Of a stretch of 64,000 bases of DNA, positions 1 through 12,152 are shown piece after piece. How positions within the stretch are numbered: position 1 is the first letter of the stretch; each line of letters starts with the position of its first letter. The notes beneath the pieces are model-generated. The model was not told where the DNA came from, searched no databases, and worked only from the letters and a program-made list of their open reading frames with translations. A program made the position numbers and the translations under genes. The DNA is from Steromphala cineraria (lineage: Eukaryota; Mollusca; Gastropoda; Trochida; Trochidae). Where the stretch lies: NCBI GenBank assembly GCA_916613615.1, contig OU744731.1, positions 18,942,328 to 19,006,327 of the forward strand, read 5' to 3'.

Positions 1-512
1 ATAACTATTTCAGAAAAATATTTGTTCCAAATCCAACTAAACAAGACAGAAGCTGGTAGAAATTGGATATAAAAACAACAAATTAAGTCAATTTTTGAAC
101 TTATAAGATATAACATTTTGTTCTTATGGTAATTTTCAAACAAAACTAAACCACGCCCAATGATTGTGCGAATAAGTTAAGTTCGATTTTAACACCGTAG
201 AATCATGTATAACGCCATCTCTCTATATCGTCTCTGGAAGGTTTAATACGAAAACACGCAATCCTAGGTTGTGGCTTAAACGTAGGGATTTTGGTTGTGA
301 ACACATTAGATTTACCATTACATACTCCAACGATGGGACCCGGAAGATGAACAAACCTAGTTGCTCTGTCACGTGATGTATGTACCTGGTACCATTATAG
401 GTCTTTTCGTGAATAACTGGAAGACGTGATTACCTATAAAAGAAAGGAGTTGAACAAACCCGGATGTTAGCTCTTCATGATATTTGACATGCTGTGTGGG
501 GTTGGTGTCCGA

Positions 513-1062
513 GTTGGTCAATATGGTATAGGTGTTGTGACATCCATCATCTACCCGGCTATTCTGGATATGACACAATGTTTGTGAACACTTTATTGAA
601 TTAAACGAATTCTATAGATCCGGTGCATTTAATCTGCATTAAGATTTCTGATTGTAAGTAGGAACACATGCTTGACCTGATTATGTAATCACATATGGTA
701 AATTATACAATTAGTTAAAACAAAAGTGCAATAAAAATGTGTGTCTGTTGAAATTCGTTTTCCTTTTTTATATCCGATCTTATAATATAAAGAAAATAAC
801 ATATTCACAAATTGTATCATAAGGTACCAAATATTTTAAAAACGAAAACCCTTATTAATAGCAAAAAGCTACTAACTACTGACTAAATTGCCCATATTTT
901 GTAAGAAATTATGAATATATCAAGAACCTCCTATTCCATGCAAGGAATATTAGAAGCATCGTATTGTATGTTAAGTGAACAAAGTTCACCTGAATAAATT
1001 CTCGCTAATATATCGCTCAATATGGTATAGGCGTTGTGATATCCATCACCTGCGAAATAAAT
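513..1062 (-). repeat. Two diverged copies of an exon-like segment
   Basis: The segments at about 515-552 and 1014-1052 are near-identical over about 32 bases. On the reverse strand both are open in the same frame and read DG(C/Y)HN(T/A)YTIL. The distal copy is preceded on the minus strand by a pyrimidine-rich stretch ending in CAG, which looks like a 3' splice site. They could be duplicated exons of a gene lying outside the window, or fragments of an unknown repeat. No family is recognised. Confidence 0.25.
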
Positions 1063-2211
1063 AGCCTGAGCCTGAATATGCCAATACTTATATTTGCATT
1101 TTCCTTTGTCCCCAAAAAGCATGACGCATTAAACTGCAAGCAAGCAAAACTTTTTAAATATGCTCTCACAATACGCCTCTTATAAGATATATGAAGGACA
1201 TTACGTCATTGAAGTAGCCACGGCGCACTGTGGAAATAAAGCACCATTTAAAGGCGAGGATACATTTGTTAGCAAAAGGATGGTGTGACCACATTTATTT
1301 GTTTTTAAAACTTTGAGCATATTTTATTAATTTCGCATATGTCAATTTACCAAGTTTCATACTTGTGATTTCGAGCTTAACAAAACAATTCTTTCTATTT
1401 ATATTGTTTTTAATTCTATAGTACAAACTATCCTGAATACATATAAAATGATACAGTATCAGAGTAAACACATTAATGTTTTAATGCTTTGATATGATAT
1501 GATATTATTTTTTTGGTCTAAGCCAGTGATTTCTTTTAATCTTTATCAAATTAGCAATCTTCAGGAAAAAAAAGTAATTTGACATTCCATAGCAAGCTTA
1601 TATGAAACATACTTTTTATAAGACACAGTTTTTAAAATCCAGCCTGGACCTGTGACATTTGACCTTTGACCCGACCCCAGATGGAGAATTAAGACGGTTA
1701 AATTCTTCCTTTCTCATGCAGAAAAGATCTGATTCTCTTGGAGCAGCCATTCAGAGGGTTCAGAAAACTCTCTTGCTCTCTTATATCCGGCCTTTAACCT
1801 CAGTGGAAAGTTTTGTTCGTGGAAAAGCTACTGTTGGGTAGGAAACAAGGGTATTTCGAAACGATACCCAGTGACGTGGCAGATCAGGGGTATTTTATAG
1901 GGAAGGGTAGGGTCACCTTTACAAAGAACCTGCTTTACATTTCAAAGGTCTACAATGTCATTGGTCTAGGGAATATTGGAATTCAATTATGTTTAATTCC
2001 TATTTCAGAATTTAATGTTTTATAAACGTTTGATTTACATTTACAGTCAATCAACCACATATGCAATTATCTTCTAGTGATGCAATAAAATACTTATTAT
2101 TTTAAATTGAACTTAAATAATTAATAAAAAGCCGAAATCATTATTTACTCTCAAACATCGCAAGAATAAGTTTGCACAGGTAGTATACAACTGAAAATTG
2201 TTAAAAGATTT

Positions 2212-2288
2212 CAAACGCCTCGAGCAACCACGAGTGTTTGGATATGCGCGCTATATAAATATCCATATAATAATAATAATTTTTAAAA
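2212..2288 (+). mobile_element. Retroposon-like 3' tail
   Basis: A short segment with the words GCGCGCTATATAAATATCCA and then a run of ATA/AAT triplets and a T/A tract. Tails of the form GCGCTATATAAAT followed by ATT-type microsatellites are common at 3' ends of invertebrate SINE and LINE copies. No body of the element could be recognised upstream, so this is probably a 5'-truncated copy. Confidence 0.35.
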
Positions 2289-3789
2289 AAACGACCTCAT
2301 TAGGAATGTGTGCAGCTTTTGAAGATTTCCTCAACAGGTGTTTTCCTTTTGTTAAATACATGGAATAGACTCAATCAACTTATCTGTAAAGATATGAGAA
2401 AAGGTTTCTAAATATAATTGATATTGAATGAATAAAAATGTTTTAATAAATGTTTGTCCACACAGTTATAAGCTGTTTGATCGGGGTTTCTTTTAAGTTT
2501 TGCAAATTAATGTAATTTTGTCTACATGATCCTGACAATCATTCTTTCTTCCAAGTCTTCTTTTATATTAATTTGTTTTATATGTTACTCACAAGAAACT
2601 CAAGTTCGGCGTTAATGATTTAATTCCCAAATTTATGTCTTTGTCATTCGATATCCAAAACTTTAAAAACCCTTTTAACCACGTCTTACACTTATTCAAT
2701 TAACTAACTATAAAGGTTTCAGGTACACTCATTTCGTGAAAAAAACTCTAAAATTATGTCTATGTTTCTTGCATTTGTGCCAATCCGAATTGCCTAAGTT
2801 TCATCTTTATTTATCCTTAACCCTGACATATTGTTAAAAGTTTAAACATCATATAACAACGAGGGGGTACACAAGTAATACAACACCCGTCATTGATCGA
2901 GAAAGGCTACTTCAGATCTTGCCTAATATACCGAGAAAAAAGTGAATTCTTTATAGCTTGAGAAAGCTCATACCAAATATGGAACAAAAAGGATGTGATA
3001 AATCGGTGTATTATGATTGCGATAATGTAATGTGTGTTACATTTTGTTTGCAAAGTTTTATCACACAAAAGTTTTTTTTGAAAGTATGTTTTCAGTAGCT
3101 ATGGAGAACTGTGAGGTTACGATATATCTTATACCAATACTTTCCTAGAAATGCCATTAAATACTACTTGTAAAATATAAAACTGAACACTTCATTTCCA
3201 AGTTTCCTTAATTTTAAGGATTATTCTGGATAGAGTGTTATACTTTTTAAAAAGTTTTTAAAATAAATTTAATGCAATGGCTTATGTACACCATACTTAA
3301 TAAAAAATGACTGAATACTTACTAAGCTGCTTTATTTGGTAATTGATCTAATATTGCAGTGAATGGCGTGAGCATGTTTTGTCTTGTTTATCGTGTAAAG
3401 TATCCTTGTAACCGTGAGTGCATTTCATTTCATTTCATATGCTGTTATGTTGAGAGTGTAACATGATTTTAGGAATAAAAACTTCAGCAAGAGCAACATA
3501 TCTAACTATAGGCAGAAAAAGCAAATGTTTTATATTCTTTTTACGATAGTTACAATGTTCGACTTAAAATGTGTTGTTTTTCGATTGCTTATAAATCATA
3601 ATAAAAGTAATTCATGTGATTTTTTCGTTTTGTCCTCAGTACATATCCTCCAGGGTTACAGGAATTGTGAAATATCACTGTATGACCTATTTGGGTCAAC
3701 GTAGGAAATTACCCAATACACTTTGATCTACGGGTAGACCATTAACAAATGAAACAAACATTGTGTTCCTAATATGGTCTCTCTGTCAC

Positions 3790-3950
3790 ATGCAAATGAA
3801 CTACACTTATGCGTTTCCTTAAAAGGACACATTTTGCACGTGTGTAAGTCAACACAATTTTCATCATCGGTATTCTGAGAAATTACTTCACAAAAAGATG
3901 TCATGCTGGTAAACATCCTTGTTGAAGGTTTCTGAAAATGGTATAAATAG
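3790..3950 (+). promoter_or_regulatory. Core and proximal promoter of BRICHOS gene 1
   Basis: TATAAATA lies at 3942-3949, about 100 bases before the first ATG. Upstream are GTAAACA (3909-3915), a fit to the forkhead consensus, and an exact octamer ATGCAAAT (3790-3797), the POU/Oct site. All three occur in the same order and orientation upstream of the paralogous gene (51453-51573, reverse strand), together with shared flanking words such as CCTAATATGGT and AACATCCTTGTTG. The transcribed leader just after the TATA box (CAGAGCCCTGTCCT, TCTTCACATCTTCCTGACAG) is also nearly identical between the two genes. Conservation between paralogues supports function; which factors bind is inference. Confidence 0.75.
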
Positions 3951-4046
3951 CAGAGCCCTGTCCTCTGTCTTCACATCTTCCTGACAGAAGCTGCAGAGGA
4001 CTTGAAGAAGCAAACCAGAGGAAAGACAGAGAAACCTTAGAAGATC

Positions 4047-7000
4047 ATGATGATTAAGGTAAACTTTAAAAGTTATTGTCTTTGTGTCTCATGTTTGGTG
4101 CAATTGTTAATTGGCAGGATATACATTTATCTAAGTCGTTCCTACATTATTGAACGGGTACCCTTGAGTATTCGGTGTTATCGCTACATTTTGTTTATTT
4201 GTTCCATGGTAAGAAATATCTTCAAATATGTTGTTATTTGTAAGACTAAAACAATAATTATTTTTCTTGCGATTGCCCCATTTGTGTTGTATTTGTAACA
4301 TTTATGTAGCATTTGTTGCTTGAAAGGAAACACCATCACACATCGTGTTATTCCAAATTATAACAGTAGTTTATGTGAACATTTGTTACATTAATGTCGC
4401 TTTTATTGCCGATAAGAAATAAATGTGTTTTTCTTTTAGTGTATCAAAGAGAGACATATGACTATTCCATTCGAGTGTTTGTTTGTACACACATATTAAT
4501 TTGATAGATACGGCACTTTATTTCCAAATAAATTTATATTAGAACTTCACAAGCATGGTACGTTTGCAATCAAATAACGACTACCTAGACCAATCAAGAA
4601 TGAACAAAATGCATCGATTACATATACACTTTGTAAAAATACGTTGTGAAATCGGTTATTTTTTATTTGCTGAAATGTTTGATAGGCACAGTATCTTGCT
4701 TCATGGTCTCTATGAAGAAGGTTCATGATCATTGGTCAGTGTATTTTGGAACATGGTTTTTGGCAGCTAATAAGTTTATTTCATTTCCAGACTGCCTTGG
4801 TTGTGTTGATCGTGTCTGTGCTATCAGCATCAGAGGCCTTCACTGTCCCAAAAGTGGTACGTATATATCTACATGTTTGCTTTGACATTTTACCTTTAAA
4901 CACTTACTAAACTTCTAGTTAATTATATTGAGAATTTTATTTAACATCATGCAACGAATCTGATAAATTCATAATGCCTGTTGATAGAATTATTCACTTT
5001 TAAAGAATCAACTTCATGTGTTAATTTTCAAACGTTTCACTGATAAGATAAGATGATGATATAAAGACAGTTGCAATAAAACCTGTTATATTTTAACCAA
5101 AAAACTATCATCTATAGCATCAGGGATCATGTAAATAAATTCTTCTCCATTTAATGTAAGAAAATGTATGTAGCATAGGTACAACGAAGAAAATAAATAA
5201 AGTGCAATGATTAGCTGATCCTCTCATTAAAGTGAAAGGAACATATATATACTGACACTCTTTCTCATACAGCGACCTTATCTCATAGGAAACACAGTTT
5301 GGTTACGGGTTACATATTCATTGAAATGTTTAAGTTTATTTATATCAATTTGTTTCAGTGTACAATTGAAGATATTGGCGATGGACTGCAGATCCAGAAC
5401 TGTGGTGATGGAGACATTTCATTGATAGGCGAGAATGGAGACCTGCAAGAGAAAATAGTCTTCACCAATGACGTGAGTTGTTATGAACCAATATTAAAAT
5501 ATACGTAATACTGAGTATGCGTATGCTATATCAAAATTACGAATCCACATGCATGGTAAACTGTTACAAGACAAATATGGAATGTAGGAATCTTGAACCA
5601 TACAGATTTTTATCTTAAGTTTGTTCACGTTAGCGTTTCATGTACTGTTGCTTTGTTTTGACGCCAAATAACTGCAGGTGAAGTGACAAATGATTAGCCA
5701 TGTTACATACATTTCATTTCATTAACTTGTTTTTGGGATCGTTTTGGTAATTTGAAATACTAAGAATTGGTCATATATTTGTCATATTTTTCAATATTTC
5801 AAAGTTACATGCACGCTCTAAAATAATAAAAACAGTTACAAACATGGCTTGTGTTTAAAAATGTTGATCGTTTTGAAAAATTCTTAAAATTATGTTCTGA
5901 ATATTGCTTTTACTTTATGAAAGAAAAAATATATATACAGGCTAATAATTTAAATTTTAATGGATTTTTGAGTAAAAATAACATATCATCATAAATAATG
6001 TATCGATAATAATATACATCGTATTATGCATGAAAGATTATTAACTTATTAATTTTGTCTCATTATATTTTAAACCTGACAGACGCTCGAGTTGGTCCAG
6101 TTACCGGACAGTGATGACTGCTATATTGCTAGAGATGTGCATTTCCCCGATGGAGTAAGTATTATTTATCTATTAGATTTATGAATGTAATGAAAACTAC
6201 TGACACTACTACCACTTTACACATCGCCTAAGAATAGAATTTAATGTTATCAAATTTTGTAAAAGCTATATTATGACATTTTAAGGCAAACTCTATCCTG
6301 GTATGATTGCACTTTAATTGGTCGTTTTGTAAGTTGAGCCACTTGTGTTTGTTGATGTAAACCGGAGACTCTATATACACATAATGTACCCGAGTAAACC
6401 CGAAACTTGAGAAACCTAAAACCAATGCTAATATTCCCTAACAGTTTTTCACATAAAAACCTCGAACTGAATAACTTGTTGTGAATTCAAAATGTTTGGT
6501 AATACTTGGACCAGGGATAAGATTATGTATAGGTTAATGTCCGAGTAACTCTCCATTTCTAAAAAATAATGGAGCCGAGAGCCCCAGGTCCCGAGGCTCA
6601 TTATTTTTTAGAAATTGAGAGTTACGAGGATATTAACCGACTTAAATTACACTCAACTTAATGCTTTTTCAAAAAACATAACTTAAAATATTTTTAAAAA
6701 TGAAATTTAGAGTGAAAAACTTGATGTAAAATACAACGCTCCATTACTGAAAAATAATGGAGCGAGAGAACAATAGGATGACGTCACAAGTGTAATTTAA
6801 CCAGGATGCCTTGTCATCATATTGTCATGAATTGTTGAAAAGTCAAGAAGTGTATATCAATGGTTGAAAAATGTTTTTGTTCACATAAGTTTTTCAGAGT
6901 CAATTTGTACACATTTTTCTTAGTTATACCTGAAAGTTAAGATTTTATTCACAAAGTGATAAAACATACAGAATTAAAATTAGTCATTGTTTTTTTTTCT

Positions 7001-8568
7001 TACTTTTTGAGGATAATTTTAAGTCTTAGGTTCTTCTAAGAATACCGCCCCAAAATAATTATGTGAATGTCCAAAGAAAATACTTAAGACCGTATTACTG
7101 TAAACAATTATGTGACTGTCAACGCTAAATATATCATTTGGACGGGGTGTAAGATTGTTCAAGATTTGAAATAAACCTGATACCTCCATATATCGTTTAC
7201 ATATTTAAAAGACCAGAATTTAACTATTTGGGAGTCCAGTTGAAAGTAAATATAATGAGGAGACATGAAGATAAATCAATGTTGACACTTGTTGTACAGT
7301 TTTCTGGGAATCTGGAGAAGAGCATGGAGCGAGAGGAGGCTGACGCGGCTCTCAGTGCTGAGATGAAGGCCCTGGCTAGCGAGTGTACTGGTACTATCTA
7401 TGATCTTGTCGAGGCTACCGAGGAACCAGAAACAGGTAAGATACTCACAATGTTCTTCTCGTATTATTGAATGTGTATTTGGATAGAAGGTGGTGCTTTT
7501 TCCCTTACGTTTTCACTCAAGCACGACCGCTAGTCGCTCTATCATTTTTTGCATGAATGTGCTATTTGATGTTGAAAAATAACTAATATTGATTTCAACC
7601 AATCCGTACGACCTTTCTTCCTCTAGCTGCAGGATAGCCCTCAAGAGCTAATTGTTAACAAATTTTGATATCATATTTAACATATTTAACTTTGTAAACA
7701 AGACCTCCCGAGGTTAAATGTTTTTCTTGAACTTTTATGCTAAACCTTTTAGAGAAAATTAATGTTCCCTTTTGGACCTGGCGTTCGAAAATTTCCTTTT
7801 TAAAAAGATATCCAGAAAAACATTAACATAACGTGTCTATGCCAACGATACCAGTTGTAGTTTTTGTTTAAAAAATTTGCTCTATATAAAACTAGATTCC
7901 AAAGAAATTGTTCAGACTAAAGGTCTCTAATGTTTACCCTAAAATTTCGTTATCAAGTTAATTGTACTGACTAGCACATTGTTCTGACACTGTACTCTGT
8001 CGGGCTTTTTTAAATACCAAGAATGCTTAAAATGTATGCTAAGTTGAATTATCATCACGTATAAGTGTAATACTTAGAATACATTATCTGATTCCTTGTT
8101 CAACGTGAGGTGTCTTTTGAAGGCCTTCTAGTACAAATATAGATATGAATTATGAAAACTATTTTTTTACTAGTTTTTTTTCTTAGTTCGGGCAATCTCA
8201 TGGTCATGAACTTAAGCTATGGATAACTTTCGCTATGCGGCTGATATTTCTCAAAAGTGCTTCGAATTTAAAGATTTCATGTGAATAAGTATAAGATTGT
8301 AGTGAGACTTTATCAATATCAAGTATAAAGTATTGATTTACCAGTGTATGATGCACGTAAGCGTCTTGATTATCATTTAGCACATCGTACTAAGAATTTC
8401 GTTATTTATCAACAGTCATAACAATGTATGAACATTATTACAGCTGTACGACGCAAGAGGGGCTGTGTGTACCGTTATCGCCTCATCATCATCACCCGTT
8501 ACTTCCGCATCAACGGGGTGATCGTCAGAAGGAGATACGCTTTCGTGATACGCCAGAAGATATGCTAG
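4047..8568 (+). CDS. BRICHOS-type prepropeptide with cationic hairpin peptide (gene 1)
   Basis: Six coding exons, all with GT-AG introns: 4047-4058, 4791-4856, 5359-5472, 6083-6154, 7300-7435, 8444-8568, giving 174 residues. The first four introns are phase 0 and the last is phase 1. Residues 1-20 read MMIKTALVVLIVSVLSASEA, a clear signal peptide. Residues about 50-125 match BRICHOS: IVFTND, then C77-Y78, then C117-T-G at the end of the domain; C27 and C41 lie just before it. RRKR at 136-139 is a furin-like site. The released peptide (140-174) has 35 residues with eight Arg, one Lys and no acidic residue. Its two Cys (peptide positions 2 and 35) enclose two 15-residue arms around Asn-Gly. Annelid arenicin-type precursors share this order (signal, BRICHOS, C-terminal hairpin peptide) and kill bacteria by disrupting membranes. 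Antimicrobial activity here is inference; the splice model is strongly supported by the paralogue. Confidence 0.86.
6544..6624. repeat. Hairpin in intron 4 of BRICHOS gene 1
   Basis: Imperfect inverted repeat with arms of about 31 bases: GTAACTCTCCATTTCTAAAA at the left and its near complement ending GAGAGTTAC at the right, around a short GC-rich loop. A related fragment (CTCCATTACTGAAAAATAAT) recurs near 6741. Probably a small foldback element inserted in the intron. It lies well away from both splice sites. Confidence 0.6.
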
Positions 8569-8820
8569 AGCTCTGAGATGAACGCTAACAATTACACAGA
8601 CCCTCTCCTCGTTTCAATGTAAATTCTAATAATTTGTAAAATTACAACATATGTTCATTATTCGGGTATTGCAACAACAAGAGAATATAACAGAACCTGC
8701 GAAGGTGTTACTCAATGTTTTTACAATTTGTTAAGTCAATTAACTTCTTTGAAACTGTTCTTAGTTTAAGAGGGTATGTGTATATGTAAAGTTTATCCTG
8801 CAAAATGTTTATTTACTGTC

Positions 8821-8826
8821 AATAAA
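8821..8826 (+). terminator. Polyadenylation signal of BRICHOS gene 1
   Basis: AATAAA about 250 bases after the stop codon, followed within 25 bases by a T-rich tract (CTTTTTTCCTGTTTT). A plausible 3' end for the transcript. Confidence 0.55.
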
Positions 8827-8992
8827 GAGTAATGACAAACTTTTTTCCTGTTTTATATGTTGTTGAATTGTGTGAGCATGAAATGAAAAAATGTGAAGGT
8901 GATGAATGGGAAAGGATGAACCTGTGGAGAAGATTCACACGAGGTATATACATGTATATATACACGAAAAATCCACAAGCACAACTCTCAGG

Positions 8993-9172
8993 TGTATATA
9001 GATGAAATAGAATAAGATTACGGAATTAGGAACATAAAAACATTCATTTTAGCTAACTATTGCTTTCAGCCATGTTGGCTTCTTCAGCCAACATGGCTGA
9101 CAACGCTAGTTAGCTAATATGAATGTTTTTATGTTCCCAATTCCGTAATTTTATTTTATTTCATCTATATAT
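8993..9172. mobile_element. Palindromic MITE-like element
   Basis: A foldback of about 180 bases: ATATAGATGAAATAGAATAA at the left is mirrored by TTATTTTATTTCATCTATAT at the right, and the arms continue inward for about 60 bases with few mismatches. A nested central stem (CAGCCATGTTGGCT with AGCCAACATGGCTG) lies in the middle. No coding capacity. Target duplication not resolved. Confidence 0.7.
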
Positions 9173-9834
9173 ATACATATGAGAAAGAGTAAACATCAGA
9201 TGGTTCGGACTGGATCTATCTTCTTTAATACGATGAATTCACTTCGACCATTATGTGGGTCTTGTCAAGTATATATATAAGAAGGCACAGGGACCTGACC
9301 AACCTAGAGAGCCGGTAACGACTGCATGCTCATTCGTAACACGAGGCACACGGGGTTCCAGGCAATATTCTATACTTCCTTATCTATCTTTATCTTGAAT
9401 ATTATACGTTTGCTTTAATAACATTTTGTGGGTTCATTACTGGTTTATAGAAGTGGACGGTTTTTGGTCTTATGATTGAACGCCATTTATATTTATGGAT
9501 AACTTAAAATAATCGTCCATGAGATTATTTCAATGAATAATAGAACATTATTTTGTTATAAGAAATCATCCAGTTGGAATGAAACGTAGGATGACAACTT
9601 GTTAAACAGTCTGATTAAAAAATTAAAATAGAAAAATATTACATTTTGAAACACAATTTTAAACCATGCTAAAAAAAACATTATGAACTGTGTTTTCTGT
9701 CATAAGAAAACATGCAGTTTTTCGTTCGTTTTGGAATAAGGATATCCTACAAAGTAATGGCTGCTAATGTTACAATAATACCATCTTAATGTTAGGAGAG
9801 TGGGTAAAACGTTCTTAAATATACGTTTCTTAGC

Positions 9835-10039
9835 TTAAAGGGACAGTCCTATCGGGTTATCTATGGAAACAAAATTCAAGAGTACTTCCCTGTTTATACT
9901 TATATATGATTATGACATTTCACACTAATGTCAAATATGTTAGTGAGAAATAGATTTTAGTTGTTCTAGATTTAACAATTTGACAAAGTAAATAAGTAAA
10001 TAATTCTTCAAAAATACCCCAATAGGAATGTCCCTTTAA
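9835..10039. mobile_element. Short MITE with TTAA flanks
   Basis: Terminal repeats AAAGGGACAGTCCTAT at the left and ATAGGAATGTCCCTTT at the right (one mismatch when complemented). The sequence TTAA lies at both edges (9835-9838 and 10036-10039), which fits a TTAA target duplication as made by piggyBac-type transposases. About 205 bases, non-coding. Confidence 0.65.
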
Positions 10040-10152
10040 TGGCTTTAGTTACAAATCACATTATTTACGAGATGTCTTGTAGAGAGGTGCCTTAACCAAG
10101 CATCCTGGTTACTAACCAAACTTTGAGTAGTTGTATAATTGTTATGAGTTTT

Positions 10153-10250
10153 AAAAGGGACAGTAGCACGTTTTTTTGATAATTTTATATTTTAATTATT
10201 CACTGATAATTCAAAGTTAATGCTAAATGTATTATTCTGACAGTTTCTTT
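10153..10250 (+). mobile_element. Partial copy of the GGGCAGTAGCACG MITE
   Basis: Begins AAAAGGGACAGTAGCACGTT and continues with ATGCTAAATGTATTATTCTG. It matches the left half of the MITE found at 40137 and 47513 in the same order. The right terminus is not found, so the copy is truncated or too diverged to read. Confidence 0.55.
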
Positions 10251-10654
10251 GAGAGGCATTTTAGAAGTTGGAATGACAATAATGCTGAGGAATATATGGT
10301 TGACAACTTCTTTGTTCATTGTATGCGACGTTTCGACACAGATTCTTGTGTAGTTCTCAAGCAGAGGAAGAGTAATGAAGTATATATATAAGGAAATAGT
10401 ACAGGCTTTAGTGTAACATATTCATTACTAATGGATATAATGCTATTGGTTTTGGTTCTTTTACAATATAATTCTATATCAGGTTTTAAATGAATCTACA
10501 CCGTATCATACACAGCAAACAGTAACAAAAACCTTGAATACATAACTTGTGAATAAAACTATGTACAAAGTGCAGTATTATCGAGTGCTAGTTGGTATGA
10601 TAACAAGATGACTACTGTGAGCACACATGTACACACGCTTATATTGCGTGAATC

Positions 10655-10915
10655 GCAGTCTAAGTAAACCTAGCCTCGATATTATCCGTTTCACTCCTAT
10701 ACTGAGTCTAGAAAGATCTAGTAGAGGGTCGTGTCAGCCGACCTTTCTGCGACCTATGACCCTCAAAACGTGCGGAGGCGGACTATTGTGGCTTGTTAAG
10801 GTGAGTTCTGATTGGTCAATTCGATACGTGGGCTGACGCGACCCTCTATTAGGCCTTTCTAGACTCAGTATAGGAGTGAAACGGATAAAATTGAGGCTAG
10901 GTGTACTTAGACTGC
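10655..10915. mobile_element. MITE with about 85-base inverted termini
   Basis: Left arm 10655-10738 and right arm 10831-10915 are near-perfect inverted copies, both starting GCAGTCTAAGTA when read inward and both containing TCCGTTTCACTCCTATACTG. The central 90 bases are unique. No transposase; the open frame across it is an accident. Family not recognised. Confidence 0.8.
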
Positions 10916-11831
10916 TATACTTATCACTAATGGGAAATTAGCATGAATTGATTTGTACGAACTCTTAGTTCTGCAACACAGTATAAATGTCCCTGGAATT
11001 GATGAATTTGAATCGACGCCAAACCCTTTTCTTTACAAGTAATTATCTTACCCAAAAATGTTCAAAGGGAGTATAAAGAGGTTGTTTTGTTCAATTAGAC
11101 TTGTCTCTTAAACGAATCCGCTGTTACGAAGAAAGAAAGAAAGGTTTCCTTAGAGCTTCCGCTTGGACAAATATACTTTGTTTTTCATATTGTGAGTGAA
11201 AAATTATACAATATATAAACAATATATTCAAGGTACATATTTATACTTCATGTACAAAGTAAACAATGGTGTCATCTGGTGACAATTCTTGCATTGTCAC
11301 ACTGGGTCAAATTCTATTTAAAAAAAGGAGAATTTAATATACATGTATCTGTCTTATGATATTCATTTAACACTTTTCGACAATATTTTGTTTTTAGTGG
11401 TGACCAAAATCCCGTATTTACAAATATTTACAAGCGAATGTTGTTGAGAATATCACAGAAATTATGTTTTTACAGTTATGACCCGAGTGCCCAAAGTGTT
11501 CTTGTATGATTACGACTTTAATAATAATGTATAAATAGGAACCTTTCGACAGAAGGATGGCCGATCCTACGTGAATACTAATTTCATTATCTTTGCACGA
11601 AGTTTGCCGGTAATGTTACAAACTTTTGTTCATCAAATGTATGTCGATCACAGTATCACCAATGTGCAATTCGAAGAAATGTCAGCATTGATGTATGATG
11701 TTGATAAATGATGCGGAGTCCGACGCATCCAATTTCCATCAAGACCTACAGATCTCATAAACGTTTGTCATCTCACACTGAAGTCAGGTCTTCTGACGTT
11801 GAACACTTTATGTTCTATTCCATTTTCTCTA
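10916..11831. other. Anonymous AT-rich spacer
   Basis: No gene, hairpin or repeat could be supported in this stretch apart from short AT-rich runs. Confidence 0.4.
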
Positions 11832-12152
11832 CACAGAGGCAGATAAAGTCATGCTGATGCAGCCTCTGTTCTATAACGCCGAAATCATTGGGTTCCGGCA
11901 GTTTCCCCTGGATTGCACCACCATCCATTTGAACTTCTTTATCAAATGACAACGCTTCTTTCATAGAAACGGTGTTTCATATCACAATGGCTTTGTCATG
12001 ATTCAGTAGCCAGAATGAAGATTTAAGAACACCGTCGCTGATTGATCAACTAACTTTGATTGCCTCCAATCAGACATCTCCCATTCTATCCCACAAACTA
12101 CGTAAGATAACAGAGGCTGTATCAACATTTCATGACTTGATCTGCCTCTGTG
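11832..12152. repeat. Inverted repeat pair around 240 bases
   Basis: ACAGAGGCAGATAAAGTCAT at 11833 and a near complement ending ATCTGCCTCTGTG at 12152 form arms of about 37-42 bases, each ending in CAGCCTCTG/CAGAGGCTG. The interior has no convincing gene, although both strands contain open frames of 60-75 codons. It could be a MITE or part of an eroded transposon. Confidence 0.5.

Larger units (their letters stand above)
1..3780. other. AT-rich region without a recognised gene
   Basis: No coding region longer than about 70 codons and no splice-supported gene can be read here. It holds one short duplicated segment (near 520 and 1020) and one retroposon-like tail (near 2215), listed separately. 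The rest is AT-rich sequence with short homopolymer and ATA runs, in which I see nothing recognisable. Confidence 0.5.

Noticed and set aside
4047..4298. An 83-residue protein starting at the BRICHOS gene 1 ATG
   Set aside because: It reads through the GT donor at 4059 into intron 1; the spliced product gives a proper signal peptide and matches the paralogue.
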